Assembly (NCBI RefSeq): GCF_040115645.1
Contig: NC_089544.1
Span: 5,704,001-5,768,000, forward strand
Direction: 5' to 3'
Length of the DNA: 64,000 nucleotides
Source: Euwallacea fornicatus
Taxonomy: Eukaryota > Arthropoda > Insecta > Coleoptera > Curculionidae
The notes beneath the pieces were generated by a model. It was not told the DNA's origin, made no database searches, and was given only the letters and a program-made list of their open reading frames with translations. A program made the translations under genes and the position numbers. Of the stretch, positions 50,623 through 62,602 are shown one piece after another (positions within the stretch are counted from its first letter, which is position 1; each line of letters opens with the position of its first letter).

Positions 50623-53600
50623 CATCACAGTTCATCTAAGATATAAATGCAACAGGTGTAGTGTTTTAGAAATGTAGTTTGAATAACATAACAATGTATG
50701 GACTATGGACTTATCAGAGGAAGCGTATTTTCTTAAGTCATTACCTACCTGAAGTGTGACACTAAGTAAATTTAATGACAAACTTCAACGAAAATGTAAT
50801 TATCTGCATCATACATTACATTATTTAAAGTAATACGGGAAATTATATGATTAAAATCACATTTGAAAATGTCTAAAATTGAATCATACATGACTTTTAT
50901 GTCCGACTTAATTGTAAAGGGTTCTTTAAGACACTTTTTTGGGGTGATAAAGCGATTCATTATACTCGTCGTTTTTAGATCATTAGGGCATTTCGGCGGT
51001 ATTTCAATTTTTGATTTGTAAGTTTTTATTATTCATAAGTTAACATAAAATCGGACATAAAACGGTTTTATTTGACTGATCCAGTTAAGGATTCGCTCAG
51101 CCATAAATTGATTCAGCTCATAAAACCTTACATTCCAACCAATAGATCTGATGTGTGTGTAGAAACAAAAATAATATAGAAAACAACAAATTCAACAAAT
51201 CTTCAATACCTTGTACAACTAAAATAAATAATTAACACTATTTTAATTACCATAGTCCACATGACCAAAACCTCATTCACTTGATATTATCTTAACATTT
51301 GTCTGAAATCGTCCAGTTTGTAAATACTAGTGGACAATCTCCCTATCGCATTCAAAAGGGACACAATCTCTTTTCTGCTCAACTGCATTTCTTTCTTATT
51401 GACCAAGTTACCCGCAACATCATAGTCAAACTGACCGCTGAATAATATTTTTAATGCAGTTCCCAAGCCTTGGGTTTGCAGTTTGCCCCATAATCGGCAC
51501 TTGTCGCATCCCACACAGTCCATAATCCTGGTTATGTTTCGGAAGTGTTGTCTGAACTCGTATTTTAGTTTTTCAGCTTCTTTGGTTCCTTTGAACATGC
51601 TAGTTTCGTCGAAGTGATCGGAGAATTTTTGGATTACGGAGAGAAAATCTTTGATTGCCATTTTTGTGTCATAATCCTCAGAGTCATTTCCTGAAAATTT
51701 TGAAGTTTTTCTAAATTTTATTTACTAATGTATAGAAACAAGAAATATGTTAATTCAGTTTAAATGTAACAATTGTTTCACAGAGTATAGAAATTAAAAA
51801 AATGTACAGCTGCAGTGCTTATCATAGTTGGTTGAATACAAGGAAAAGAATGAAACTTAGGCAGCAAAATTGCAATTTCGCAGCATTAATTCTGCATAAA
51901 CGCTCAAAATTTACTATATTTGAATTTAAAATGGTCACAAAACTCTAATTCAATGATTATATTTTTCTAATGATGCCTGAAATCATGAGAAATTGAATTT
52001 TTCAATTACCTATAGAAGGGGAATTGCAGCAATATTGTCACGTTTTAGAAGCAGTATGTTTAATGATACAATATCCATAATATATGATTTATAAATGAAA
52101 TATTTTTTTGGTGATGACAAAAAAATGAGATTAAAGAATAGTATTTCTAAATTAATTAATTACTCTATGTATTAAATAGTAATTTATAGATTAAATTTAA
52201 CCTTTTTATCATCCTGACAATACTTAATACTTTAATATTTTAATGCTTGCCTTAACACACCAACATTACGTTAATACAGTACATTTTGTTCAAAATTAAA
52301 ATAAAAGGAAATTATGAATGGAAGAGTTGTATATTTGAAATTTGAACAATAAATTATAGTACTCACCAGTGTAATAATTCTCCCTCTCTAAATAAGGTGC
52401 AGCCTTAGCAATCGCTCTCAATTCAATCAAGTAAACAAAATACAAATTCCTCAACCAGTTGGGTCCCTCTCCATTAGTAAATTCAGGCGAAAACCTCTTT
52501 CTAAATTCCTCCAAATTTAACCCCCATTCTCCTTTTGGGTTTTTCAAGGATATACCATTTTTATTAGAGAGTAAATAATTTGCTGACAGATGTATGTTAA
52601 TACTGGCATGTAACCCAGATACTGCCCTATAAAAGGCTCTTTCTTCTAAACACATGTTATTTAGCATAGCAGTCTGGATGTAGGGGTTAAAGCTGAAGCT
52701 TTTCTTTGGTCTAAAGCAGTTTTCTAGATAAATTGTGCGCCAGATACGGTGGGCTGAGTCCCCAGCATATCCAGTAAAACGTTCAGGGTTTAGGAGCAAA
52801 TCAACATACTCGGCATCTTCACCTTCAAGAAAGAGTCTTAATTAAGTTATATTTTATATAAAAAATTGAACTACCCACTATGTCTTCTGTGTAAAGACCT
52901 TTAAGATTACATATGTTATAATTGAAAGTTCAATAAGTACCTTGGTCATCTTCCACACAAAAGTTTTCCTGCGCATCATCATGTGCTGCCCACATCTCCA
53001 TGTCATGCTGTGCCTTCTCGCTCAATGTCTTGTTAAGATAGCCAAGATTGTGATGTTCATGACAGTCTTCTTCTGCATTATCAATGTATTTGTTGTGATT
53101 ACTGGCTTCATTATTACCCTTTAATCCAGCCGGCACCGCAGTTTCCTCACAATATTCCACATGACAGAAGCGCATAGCACAATGACTATCATCTACCCAA
53201 AATGGACAAGGCCTCTTCAGATTTACTTTGAAAAATCTGAAGTAGTCTTTCACCAATAGACTCTGCAATCTGGGATAGATTTTCACGTTATTGAAACTGT
53301 CTACTGTATCGATATTGCAGGAACACTCGTCTATTTTCCCTTGCAACTGGCAAAAACATTCGTCCGGTTCATTTTTTTGAGGCTCGTTAAAGAAAGCAAA
53401 ACACTGGTTAAGTATCGCCGTGCACAATAAGAGCTTTATCACGTTTAAACACTGCATTGTTACTGTGAGATAGTTTCATTGCGATACGAGGCAAATGGAT
53501 GAAGCACTAGTAATTTTAATTATCCATTGTCAAATTGCGGCGAAAAAAACGATTGTACACGTAAACTCTCACATATATCTAAAATATCATATGTTTTATG

Positions 53601-54670
53601 ACAAATTTTGACAATTACAATCACAGAAATAATATAGACAGTACGTTCAACAAAGCTTTACACCGCACATTGTCGATCGACTTTACAAATTACACGGCAA
53701 GGATGTTTTAATTGTCTTTATGAGACCAAATACCTATTCTTTTAATTAAACTAAAAGTTAAATTATTTGATTTTATTTAGAATATTGTGGAATTTATTGC
53801 GAACACTTCAATTAAAACAAATGCTATACTCTTCATAATTCAAACAATTATTACTATTAATTTTATATTCATAAAACACGTTTGATACGTATGAAATATT
53901 GTTTAATTTAGAAAAATTTCAAGTTTAGTAGCTTGTTTGTTCCAAATAATTAGAATTTTAGTTCAGCTATCGCATTAGGAATCATACGAGCCGCTTTCTT
54001 TTCACTTGTGATTTCGGACGAAATGGAGTATAATTAACAAATCCCCCGATTCTATCCTTGACAGCATTTACTAATCTCGATTAATAAGTGTACTACATTG
54101 CAGATTTAACACTAACAAAGATGACTATTTAACTTTGGACGAGTTGAAACGTATGATGGAAGCGCTCGGGGCTCCGCAAACCCACATTGGCTTGAAGCAA
54201 ATGATTAAGGAGGTAAAAGATACGCTCATGTATTGCCAAAAACATGAAATGACCGAATGGACCAAACAAATATTTACAGGTTGACGAGGACAGCGATGGA
54301 AGACTTTCTTTTCACGAATTTATGTTAGTTTTCCGCAAAGCAAGAGCAGGCGAATTGGACGAAGACTCTGGACTGGGACAGTTGGCCCGCTTGGCCGAAA
54401 TTGACGTGGAAAAAGTGGGAGTAAATGGTGCCAAAGAGTTTTTCGAAGCTAAAGTATGCATAAGCTCATCGTCCTTGATATAATTATTTTTTCATTTAAA
54501 TCGTAGGTATGTTAAAAATAATTTTTTTTTAGATTATTGAAGTAAATAAAAAAAGCAAATTTGAGGAAGAAATTCGCCAGGAACAGGAGGAAAAAAAACG
54601 CGAAGAAGAAGAGAAAGCTATAAGACGTCAGCAGTTTTTAGAAAAAGCTTCAGTTTTCAAGTTCGCCTAA
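45232..54670 (+). CDS. Swip-1: Swiprosin / EF-hand domain protein D (EFHD2, Swip-1)
   Basis: Four exons, 45232-45401, 54104-54212, 54280-54453 and 54533-54670, give 196 aa (human EFHD2 is 240; the N-terminal low-complexity part is shorter here). YTEFHEFSRKEIKNYNTTFK starts the conserved core. EF-hand 1 (NTNKDDYLTLDE) begins with N where D is usual. EF-hand 2 (DEDSDGRLSFHE) is canonical. LGAPQTHIGLKQMIKEVDED between them is a family signature, and an acidic-basic coiled coil (EEEIRQEQEEKKREEEEKAI) ends the protein. Family members bind Ca2+ and bundle or crosslink actin; Drosophila Swip-1 works in muscle and immune-cell lamellipodia. The first intron is 8.7 kb and encloses Ero1 on the other strand. 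Confidence 0.93.
45402..51286. other. Distal part of Swip-1 intron 1
   Basis: Almost six kilobases of AT-rich intron. I see no coding exon, tRNA or recognisable transposon, only TA runs at 50221-50235 and 50590-50623. Its size suggests room for enhancers, but no motif supports that. Confidence 0.4.
50590..50623. repeat. Interrupted (TA)n microsatellite
   Basis: TA repeats in two blocks joined by TATG. A shorter pure TA run is at 50221-50235. Confidence 0.85.
51287..53457 (-). CDS. Ero1: ERO1-like ER thiol oxidase
   Basis: Three exons on the minus strand, 52941-53457, 52367-52822 and 51287-51690, give 458 aa (human ERO1A 468). A signal peptide (VIKLLLCTAILNQCFAF) leads. The protein oxidises protein disulfide isomerase using FAD and oxygen, in the ER lumen. 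The shuttle cysteine pair CHVEYC (C98-x4-C103) lies in the position of C94-C99 of the human enzyme. The active-site CVGCDKC (C383, C386, C389) lies in the last exon. FAD-site features GYAGDSAHRIWRTIYLENCF and SGLHASINIHLS are intact. The gene is nested in intron 1 of Swip-1 in opposite orientation, its ATG 647 bp from Swip-1 exon 2. Confidence 0.95.
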
Positions 54671-56289
54671 ATTTATCAAGTTTTTATTCATTGACACCTT
54701 TGGTATTGTAGTGTAAATGTATTTTTGACTGATAAGTAATTAGTCGTATTATAAGTACAGAGTAGGCAAATTTCAATGCTTTTATAGGAAATTCATGCCA
54801 TGTTTTATATTGCAGCATGATAAAACTTATTTTTTCGCATGCTCTTAAAAAACGTACTCTTTATAAAAAAAGTAACTTAAGTTCATATTGTTCCACCTTG
54901 TCATAGTTCATTTAGAAGAAAAAAAATTCCTTTATGATGCTAAAATTTTACGTTACAACTGAAAAACTCAGCGGATTAGAAAAAATCTTAAAATCACTGT
55001 AATCTGCTGAAAATAATGTTTTGTAATGTAGCAATCATATTTATGTAATTAACATAATAACTAAATGATAGGTGTTGGTACAAGAGAAACTGCCCAAAAT
55101 CAAACTTTTTCTTCTAGCAAAAAAACGAGACAGGATAGCAATTTTAATTCGTCTACTAGACTTGTACGCTTGTTTCCAAAAAAACATCAAAAGTGCTGTA
55201 TTCATTTTTCTCTAATTTCTATAGTCACCGAGATTTCTTATATAAATATTGAAATTTGCCCATTCTGTACATAGTCTTTATTGTATTGACATAAGAAACA
55301 TGGATAATCATATTGATTATTTTTTATGCTGGAAGTTTTAATGTAGTTTTAAAGAGATAAATTAATCATAATATGTACAACTATACCAGGTACCATTATA
55401 TATTTCTAGGTGATAAAGTTTTTATAGTTTCTAGGTTACCATAACATTACAACTGCTCTAGACTAATTTTTGTGTACTAAGAAGTGCAAGATATATAGAC
55501 GAAGTTATCTTTACTTAATTATATGTGATATGCAAGAAATGCTACATGGAAAAAAACAAAAATCATTGTTTTTTAGCGAAATTAAATAGATTTTCATAAA
55601 AGATTTCAAGACAGTTTATTTGTTTAAACTTTCAGACAGTCACTCCAGATCTACATTCTGCAAAAGCACTAGCTCTAATAGCGAGATTACTCAATTGCTC
55701 AGCAGCAAATTTACTTGCCATCAGCAAATTGTAAAAGTCAACTAATGTAGTTGTAGCTATATATAGTTAATTCTCTATTAGCTATTGTTTACCACCTGAC
55801 CTAGAACACCTACTTTGCAACGTCTTGTTCTTATAATTTTCTACTCTAAAAATATAGTAGTAGAGTTAAATGAGGCACAAAATCGGGTGACTAAAGCTCT
55901 GAGATTGAGATCATCTTCACTTTCTAATCTCCCTTTTTTTCATTTTTTACCTCTATTCGTCATAGCTGCTCTTTCTACAAATGGAGTAGTCTTAATAAAA
56001 TTGCATTTCTTTTAATGAAAAATGGAACTTTGAGTTTTCTTGAAGCAGGCAATAAAAAGAAATTTAAACATGCCAATAAAGAGTAATTTTTGTAACTTTA
56101 TATAGGTATATTAATGTGATTATGTGCCTTTGCATAAAAAATCAAGCTAAACGAAAAACATAAAGAAAACCAAAAATCTAACCTCAAATTTAAATTTTGA
56201 CATATCTATCTTTTGTAGATGTGGAATGTAAGAGTTTCATAGACAAAACTTTCGATTTTTATATAAAAATTTATCGAAATTAACTGGAA
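54671..56289. other. Swip-1 3' UTR and spacer to the SFT2 gene
   Basis: AT-rich, with the Swip-1 3' end and the SFT2 promoter at its two sides. Small open frames near 55065 and 55815 have no protein features. No RNA gene was seen. Confidence 0.45.
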
Positions 56290-57442
56290 ATGGCTGATTT
56301 AAAGAAAGATTTAGATGAGTATCTTTTACTACAAAGCGATCAAAAGAAGAATTTCAAGTTGACAATCCCTGCAATACCCCTACAGAAGCCCAATGTTACT
56401 GGATGGTTTAAGAGGGAACAACCCCAAGACAATGAGTCTTGGTTTCAGGAGACAAGGAAAGAGTATTGCCCTAGTTTGGTAGGTGTAATCTAATACTTAT
56501 TCAAACAGCGATTGTAAGGTAACCCAATTTTGAATGCTCAGAAGTCAGAAATATGTTCAGTGTATCAATCTGAGTTTCTTGGTTATAAATATATCTACAC
56601 AAAGTTGGTTTATTTCTCTGCTTCAGTAAACTTTGATATAGTTGTATTAAAATAATAATGTTAGTGAAACCCGTTAACTAATGTTTAATTTTGTTTTAGA
56701 GCAGATTTCAACGAATGATACTCTTTGCAATATGTATCGGGATGGGTATACTGTGTTTTTCCATATCCCTAATGTACCTGCCAGTATTACTGTTTAAAGC
56801 AAGAAAATTTGCTCTTTTATTCACATTAGGAAGTCTGTTCTTTGTTTTAAGGTAAAAATACCTCATAAGTATAACATGGTATAATTTAATTAACACAATT
56901 TCAAAAATGTTATAATAGATATATACTTTTCATTAGTAACAAAATGCTACTTTGACTGACAAGTTTATAGACAATAAGAAAAGAAAGTTTCTAAATAAAT
57001 AAAATTTAATATTAATTGTAAGTGTAGCTGTACCAATTAAAAAAAAAAAATTGTAATCACACAGAATAAGCTGAACTAGTGGAAGCATACACTGCATTTT
57101 AATTAAGAACTAAATAAATGCATGCATGTAATGAAAAAATATCTAATTATTTTGAAAACTTTCAGTTTCTTTTTCCTTTGGGGCCCAATAGCATATCTCA
57201 AGCACATGGTTTCGAAGGAAAGAATACTGTTGACATTAACTTATGGAGGAACACTATTTGCAACATTATATTGTGCCCTGCATCTACAAAGCACTCCTTT
57301 GACAGTACTTTTTGCAGTAGGCCAAATAGTGTCTTTGCTGTGGACTGTGATTTCAAATATACCTGGAGGGACTGCAGGCCTATCTTTCTTTTCAAAAATG
57401 TTTACTAGATCAGTGGGAAGTGGCAGTGCATTGCCCATTTAG
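56290..57442 (+). CDS. SFT2D: SFT2-family Golgi vesicle transport protein
   Basis: Three exons, 56290-56478, 56700-56851 and 57166-57442, give 205 aa. An N-terminal cytosolic part of about 65 residues (ending WFQETRKEYCPSLSRFQRM) precedes four membrane segments: ILFAICIGMGILCFSISLMY, FALLFTLGSLFFVLSFFFLW, ILLTLTYGGTLFATLYCALH and LTVLFAVGQIVSLLWTVISN. The loop WGPIAYLKHMVSKER and the end PGGTAGLSFFSKMF are family signatures. Yeast Sft2 works in fusion of endosome-derived vesicles with the late Golgi. The length is nearer SFT2D3 and yeast Sft2 than SFT2D1/2 (about 160). Confidence 0.93.
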
Positions 57443-57862
57443 TTATCAAGTGCAATGGTGCATATGTTTGTAAATATGTGATATAGAATTATTTTGTATA
57501 ATTTGTAATAAGTTATTCTTAGTGAATTCAGATACATAAAAAGTTCTGTCAGCATGACAACATAGCTAGAAGCTGTACAAATCCCTCTAACAAGTTGCAA
57601 AACATTATTAGTATAATGTGTTTGACAAGTTTTGTTGTATTAAATAAAGAAAATAGAAGAGTTCAACAAATTGTACATCAATGTGTATACTTATCTAAAT
57701 ATGTATCAAATTAAACATTCATTTACTCATAGCTGAGATTGTACTTACACTGGCAGATTTATAATTGTTGGTGATTGATGAATACAATTTTGGTACCGCT
57801 TCTATAAAAAAAGCACTTTATTTATTTTAGCTTATTTTCCTTTACCTAATAATTTTCTTATA

Positions 57863-58455
57863 CAGGGTGTTTAAAAAAGATGTGGAAATATTTAAGAGGA
57901 TGATTTTTCAGATCACTATAAAAAAATGACTACACACATAGGCTTGGAAATGTATTATTTCTAATATACAAGGTTTAAATTTTAAAAAAATTTGCTAGCT
58001 TTTTAACTATTTAAAAATTATCAAAACACAAAATATTCCTAGGGAATAAGAGAATAAACCCTTGAATTAAAAAAAATATTTTTATATAATAAATGACCAT
58101 GTAAATCAATGGTTTTTATTTTTTGTTATTGCATCCCAAAAAAAATATTGAAATTTAATTAAAGTCGGTGGTATATATTTTTTTGTCAAAAAATTTGGTT
58201 AAAGTCTCTCTCTTGACGTCACTGAACTTAACAATTTTAATTTAATTAGGGCCAAATCGGCCCTTTGTTACTATAAACAACGATACCAAATTTGAAAAAA
58301 ATCTAACAATCAATATTTGAAGTATTAAAAAAAAACAATTTACACTTTGTATTTTGAAAACAATACATTGCCGGATCTAAGAAAGGAATTTTTTTCATAA
58401 AATGACCCGAAAAATCATTCCTTTAAATGTTACCGCATGTTTTTTAGACACCCTG
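57863..58455. mobile_element. Short TA-flanked CAGGGTGT inverted-repeat element (MITE)
   Basis: CAGGGTGTTTAAAAAA at the left and, on the other strand, CAGGGTGTCTAAAAAA at the right, each next to TA. The resemblance runs further inward (GATGATTTTTCAGATCA against GAATGATTTTTCGGGTCA). 593 bp, no transposase frame. Confidence 0.8.
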
Positions 58456-58720
58456 TATATAGATCTTGAAAATGTATGGGTGTTTTTCTCGCCTTACGGT
58501 ATGTTCTTGATTTATTGAGGGAATGATCTGCAAATTTTGGAAGGACTTGCTTACGTTTGATAAACATGTTAAATTGTTCTCTTGATAGTAACTTTCTGTC
58601 ATAATCTACAGTTTGTTTTTTTATCAATGCATTGTTTAGGAAGGAAACACTATTTGGAAACTCGTATCCACTATATTTTCTAATAATTTTTAAGTATACT
58701 GCATTTTTTTTACAAATCAC
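58430..58720 (-). CDS. Unrecognised basic open frame beside a MITE
   Basis: A 96-codon minus-strand frame rich in K and R (NALIKKQTVDYDRKLLSREQ, FADHSLNKSRTYRKARKTP). It looks protein-like in composition, but its last residues run into the end of the 57863-58455 element, which supplies the stop. I do not recognise it. It may be the relic 3' end of a gene cut by the insertion, or chance. Confidence 0.25.
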   Translation of the reverse strand: MICKKNAVYLKIIRKYSGYEFPNSVSFLNNALIKKQTVDYDRKLLSREQFNMFIKRKQVLPKFADHSLNKSRTYRKARKTPIHFQDLYTGCLKNMR

Positions 58721-60069
58721 TTATTTAACTTTTTATTCCAACCGTCATGCAAATAGAGATATTAACCGAGGAGTTACTGTTGCGATATTTTACTATTTTT
58801 ACAAGGACATAGAAGCTGAAATATATTATCTACTAGCTGAACTTTAGTTTAGCTCATAATTTCATTATGGCTTATAAAGTGGAATATAATAAAAGTCTCT
58901 TAAGATATATACATTTACTAATTTAAAAGTTTCAAATCTTTAAATACACACTTTTTTATATACAAAAATATGATTTTTACAAAATCAAATAAATTTGATA
59001 GTATACCTAGTATTAAAAAAATACAAACTGGATCAAGTTTAAGTACTAAAAATCGTAATATTTCCTATGTATCTACTAGCTTTATATTATAAATTATTTT
59101 ATCAACAATACAATAAAAACTAAATCATTAGGTAGGTAACACAATATCACAAAAATATAACTGAGGAGAGAGTATAGGTATCTGTCAAGAGCTTTAGTAA
59201 CATATATAGAGGGGGGTTAATATAAATAAAAAGCGATTCCTTTTATTTCATACTGTCTACGCCGATTTGCGGCCGTCAAATAAAACATTACAGTACTTGA
59301 TACGGTAATATGGTCGCTAAACACCCTTACCCCGAGGCTAATTTAGAGTCTATCATTACAAAAATGGCAATCGTTTCCAGAACTATTTTCTTATATAAAC
59401 ATTCTCGTCTTACTGTAACCACAATGAAAACTAATTTTAACGTAAATATAATTCTAAATAGTGCAATATTTATTTTTTGCGTATGTAAATAGTCAAATAT
59501 TTATAAAATAAATACCAAATGCGTTTGACACTTGATAAATACCTAATTACGTTCGACTGGGCCAGAATGACAAACGTTGATAAATGTTCCATTCGTCTCA
59601 TTTTCAAGAAACATTGTTTCTTTTAACCTAGAATATACACCTTTGGTATATTAGACGACAGTATGAAATAAAATAATATACGATAAACGTCCATTAGGTG
59701 TTGTTATTGTATTTATTGAGATTTTCCAAACTTGGCTTCTGTAAAATACTTCCACTCAACAAATGACCTACTGGACTTGTGAAACAAAGAACTATTTAGA
59801 CAAAATTTCATACTTCTCCAAAGTTTGAATTAAGTCATCAAAGTTGATAAAATTGAGCTTTTAGCAAATAACTTGTTGGTGTAGATTTTGCCTTAGTAAT
59901 AAAAGTTAAAACTACATATTCTAAGGAAGGCATTAGCAGTGACAAGGCACTTACTTGCTCGACCATCATGTGTTATTCTTAAACTAGCTAATACAAAATA
60001 CAGTTCACTTCATGCGACGGCATCTATCAAACAACATACATATCCAATGGCGTTTAAATACTAAAAATT
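58721..60069. other. 3' region of the TAK1-tail gene, no other gene seen
   Basis: AT-rich. A 17-bp inverted repeat (TTTTATTTCATACTGTC at about 59238 and its complement at about 59656) lies here. Otherwise nothing is seen. Confidence 0.4.
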
Positions 60070-62602
60070 TTATTGCTGGCTATTATCATTTGGCCGGTCA
60101 TGTCTGGGCACTATCACCCAGCCGTCACTTGAATTCCGAACTGCAGGATTGCGTTGACTTATATTGTCGTATTGTTGCTGCAACATTTCTTTAATCAGTC
60201 GTAGAGACTCTTTCTCCTGTTGCAGTTTTCGGAGACTACGCTGTCTCTCTTCTTCTTCTCTTTGATGTTGCAACAACTCGTTGCGTCTTTGGGTGAGTAA
60301 GACAAGTTCAGTCTCCGTCTAAAGTAAATATAAATTATTACAAAAAGTTTCGAGGTTGAATTAATGTGATGAATTTATTTTTTTATATTGTCCTGTTAAA
60401 TACCATTCATGTTCAAATGTTCTCACACTATTTTCTGATATTTCTACCACTTTTTCAAAATGATAAGAGTGTAATTCCTCAACAACATCTACACATACGT
60501 TTAGTTAAATCAATCATTTGAGAAAGAAATATTCGAAAACAAATAAATGGTCATCCTGCTAAATCTAAGCTCTACTGGTATTTTTTCTGATAATCTCAAT
60601 ACCGACAGGCTGCATAGTTGTCCAAAGGGCAACAAAGAAAAAGAAATAATACAAACATCTCTTGTCTATTTTACTAGGAATTTTTATCCTCTTTTACTAC
60701 AGCATAAATAATATTTCGATCTCCAAATATGACTCCTGGCAGGCAAAATACAATCATAAAAAAACGAGAAACAGTGACATTAAATTAAACATAAAACGTT
60801 GAATGAGACTATGGTTTGTTACAAGATTTCTACGGTTGGTTTCCATTTTACAACGCCCCACATCAGTAGTTAAAAATATATAATACATCTAAAAAATGTA
60901 TTAATTTAATATGCATGTGTCGAAATATTATTTTATCTATCGCCTACACGATAATAAATTATTACAGCACTCATTTGAAGTTATTTGTTAGGTAATGAGC
61001 GTCATTATCGCACTATTGATATAATTGGATTTATAACAGCATTAGTGACGTACAAGTAATGAGCTAATAACGTATGGATCCTGAGACAATGTCGGTTGTC
61101 GAGTGGTATGGCTTTCGTACCCCAAATTGGAATATTGTATTTTCATTTAAACTCATTAATAGAACGAGGAAATAATACCCCAATTTAAGGTATCAGACGT
61201 CTATCAGGGCCCAATTTGCTTTTCGTCATATATTTTTTCTGACTTTGTGAGTGAATTTTTACAAATCTTTGCACCACAATTATATAAAATATGATATTAA
61301 CAATAAATAACAGTTAAATTATACATTTATTATGCCCCTCTGACACTTCAATGTCTACTTGAGGTTTTTTTTTTAATGATCACTCGTTATTGGCTGCTGT
61401 TCAATAGCACAATATGAATTTTATAGATTTCAGGTCCCTATAAAAAACTAAAATCCATGAAAGATATAAAAAAAACGCGTTCGTCGATCGAAAACGAACT
61501 TTATAAGCCATTTTACTTTTCATAGACAAAAAACAATTTCGTTCGACCGAGGCGTGAGTATTTATTATCGTTTCATTAACATTATTCGCAAAGAAAAATA
61601 ATCGGAACGCGATAGGCCATAAACGAAAAATGCTCTCCATCATCAAATAAAATTCCAATCGGATAGGTTAACAAATTACTTTGTTGCAAGAGTTGGTCTC
61701 GGCTTACGTCAGAAGGCGTTCAGCCTCAAACGAAAAAATTTATCGAGGGTCGGCTAAATATTTACTATTTCCCAGCATCGAGTGGAATATTTTTAGGAAA
61801 AATGCCAGATGCAATTAATGGCGGCCTGCAATCCGCCAGGTCTCCTTGCTTCAGCGTTACTTTCAATGTAACTAAAAGTTACATGACATTAATCAAAATT
61901 ACTATTATTATTATTATACGTTTCAGGAGTGCGATATACAAAACCAAACAATAACGTTCACTCACTTTATCTCTTGATGCCAAAAACGCGGAATGTGGGA
62001 GGAAGCGCTTCGAATTTAATGTTGACCTAGCCCTGACTCAATATTTTATGTCACTGTTATTTTCTACAACCTGTATAGATATTGGAACCTTTCTCCCACT
62101 TTTGCCGGAAGAAAACAGCACCAGTCACTATGGAGCGAAAGCATTTTTTGGCCCAAGAGTAAATCCACAGGAGGAAAGCGATACTTTTCTTCCGACTATT
62201 TTTTTAAAGTAAGACCTGCATTTTTGAATGAACTATAATATTAGTCGTGGAAGAAATCATGCATGCCTGCGGACCAAAGTGCCTTTTATTTCTTCGAACG
62301 TTAATTAAATTATTCGTGGGAGTAAAAGTGCCACTTCTCTTGTTTTGTGTAGATAACAATTAATAATGTTTACATACTTTTAAATACTCTTCAGCTAGTT
62401 TTTTGTGCTCTTCGTACTTCTCCACCGATTTAGGGTCGTTCATATTAGGAGTGGCCGGTCTCAGTGGTGGATCCAAGCTGTTCAGAAGGGCCTCGTCGTT
62501 GAGATACGGGCCAGTATGCGAGATTTCCGAGGTAGTCAAAGTACCGGCCGTGACGGTATTCTGCGAACCTGAAAGGATTGTTTCGTTGTATGTGCAATAC
62601 AT
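60070..62602 (-). CDS. TAK1 (MAP3K7) C-terminal-like coiled-coil protein, possibly MAP3K7CL-like
   Basis: Two exons, 62378-62602 and 60070-60318, join in phase 0 and give 157 aa from the ATG at 62602. YLNDEALLNSLDPPLRPATP, then YEEHKKLAEEYLK/TETELVLLTQRRNEL and a long glutamine- and glutamate-rich coiled coil match, in order and spacing, the C-terminal region of TAK1 that binds TAB2/3 (human: EHCKMAQEYMKVQTEIALLL). A stop codon lies in frame before the ATG, and no kinase domain is seen in the window. Alternatively, an AG acceptor at 62569-62570 (CTTTCAG/GTTCGC) would make these the last exons of a full Tak1 gene whose kinase exons lie beyond the window. In human, MAP3K7CL is a separate short protein of this type. 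The intron holds about 2 kb with nothing else visible. Confidence 0.7.

Noticed and set aside
50590..50623. TA repeats as an origin or telomere-like signal
   Set aside because: They are ordinary dinucleotide microsatellites in an intron; no TTAGG-type arrays were seen anywhere.
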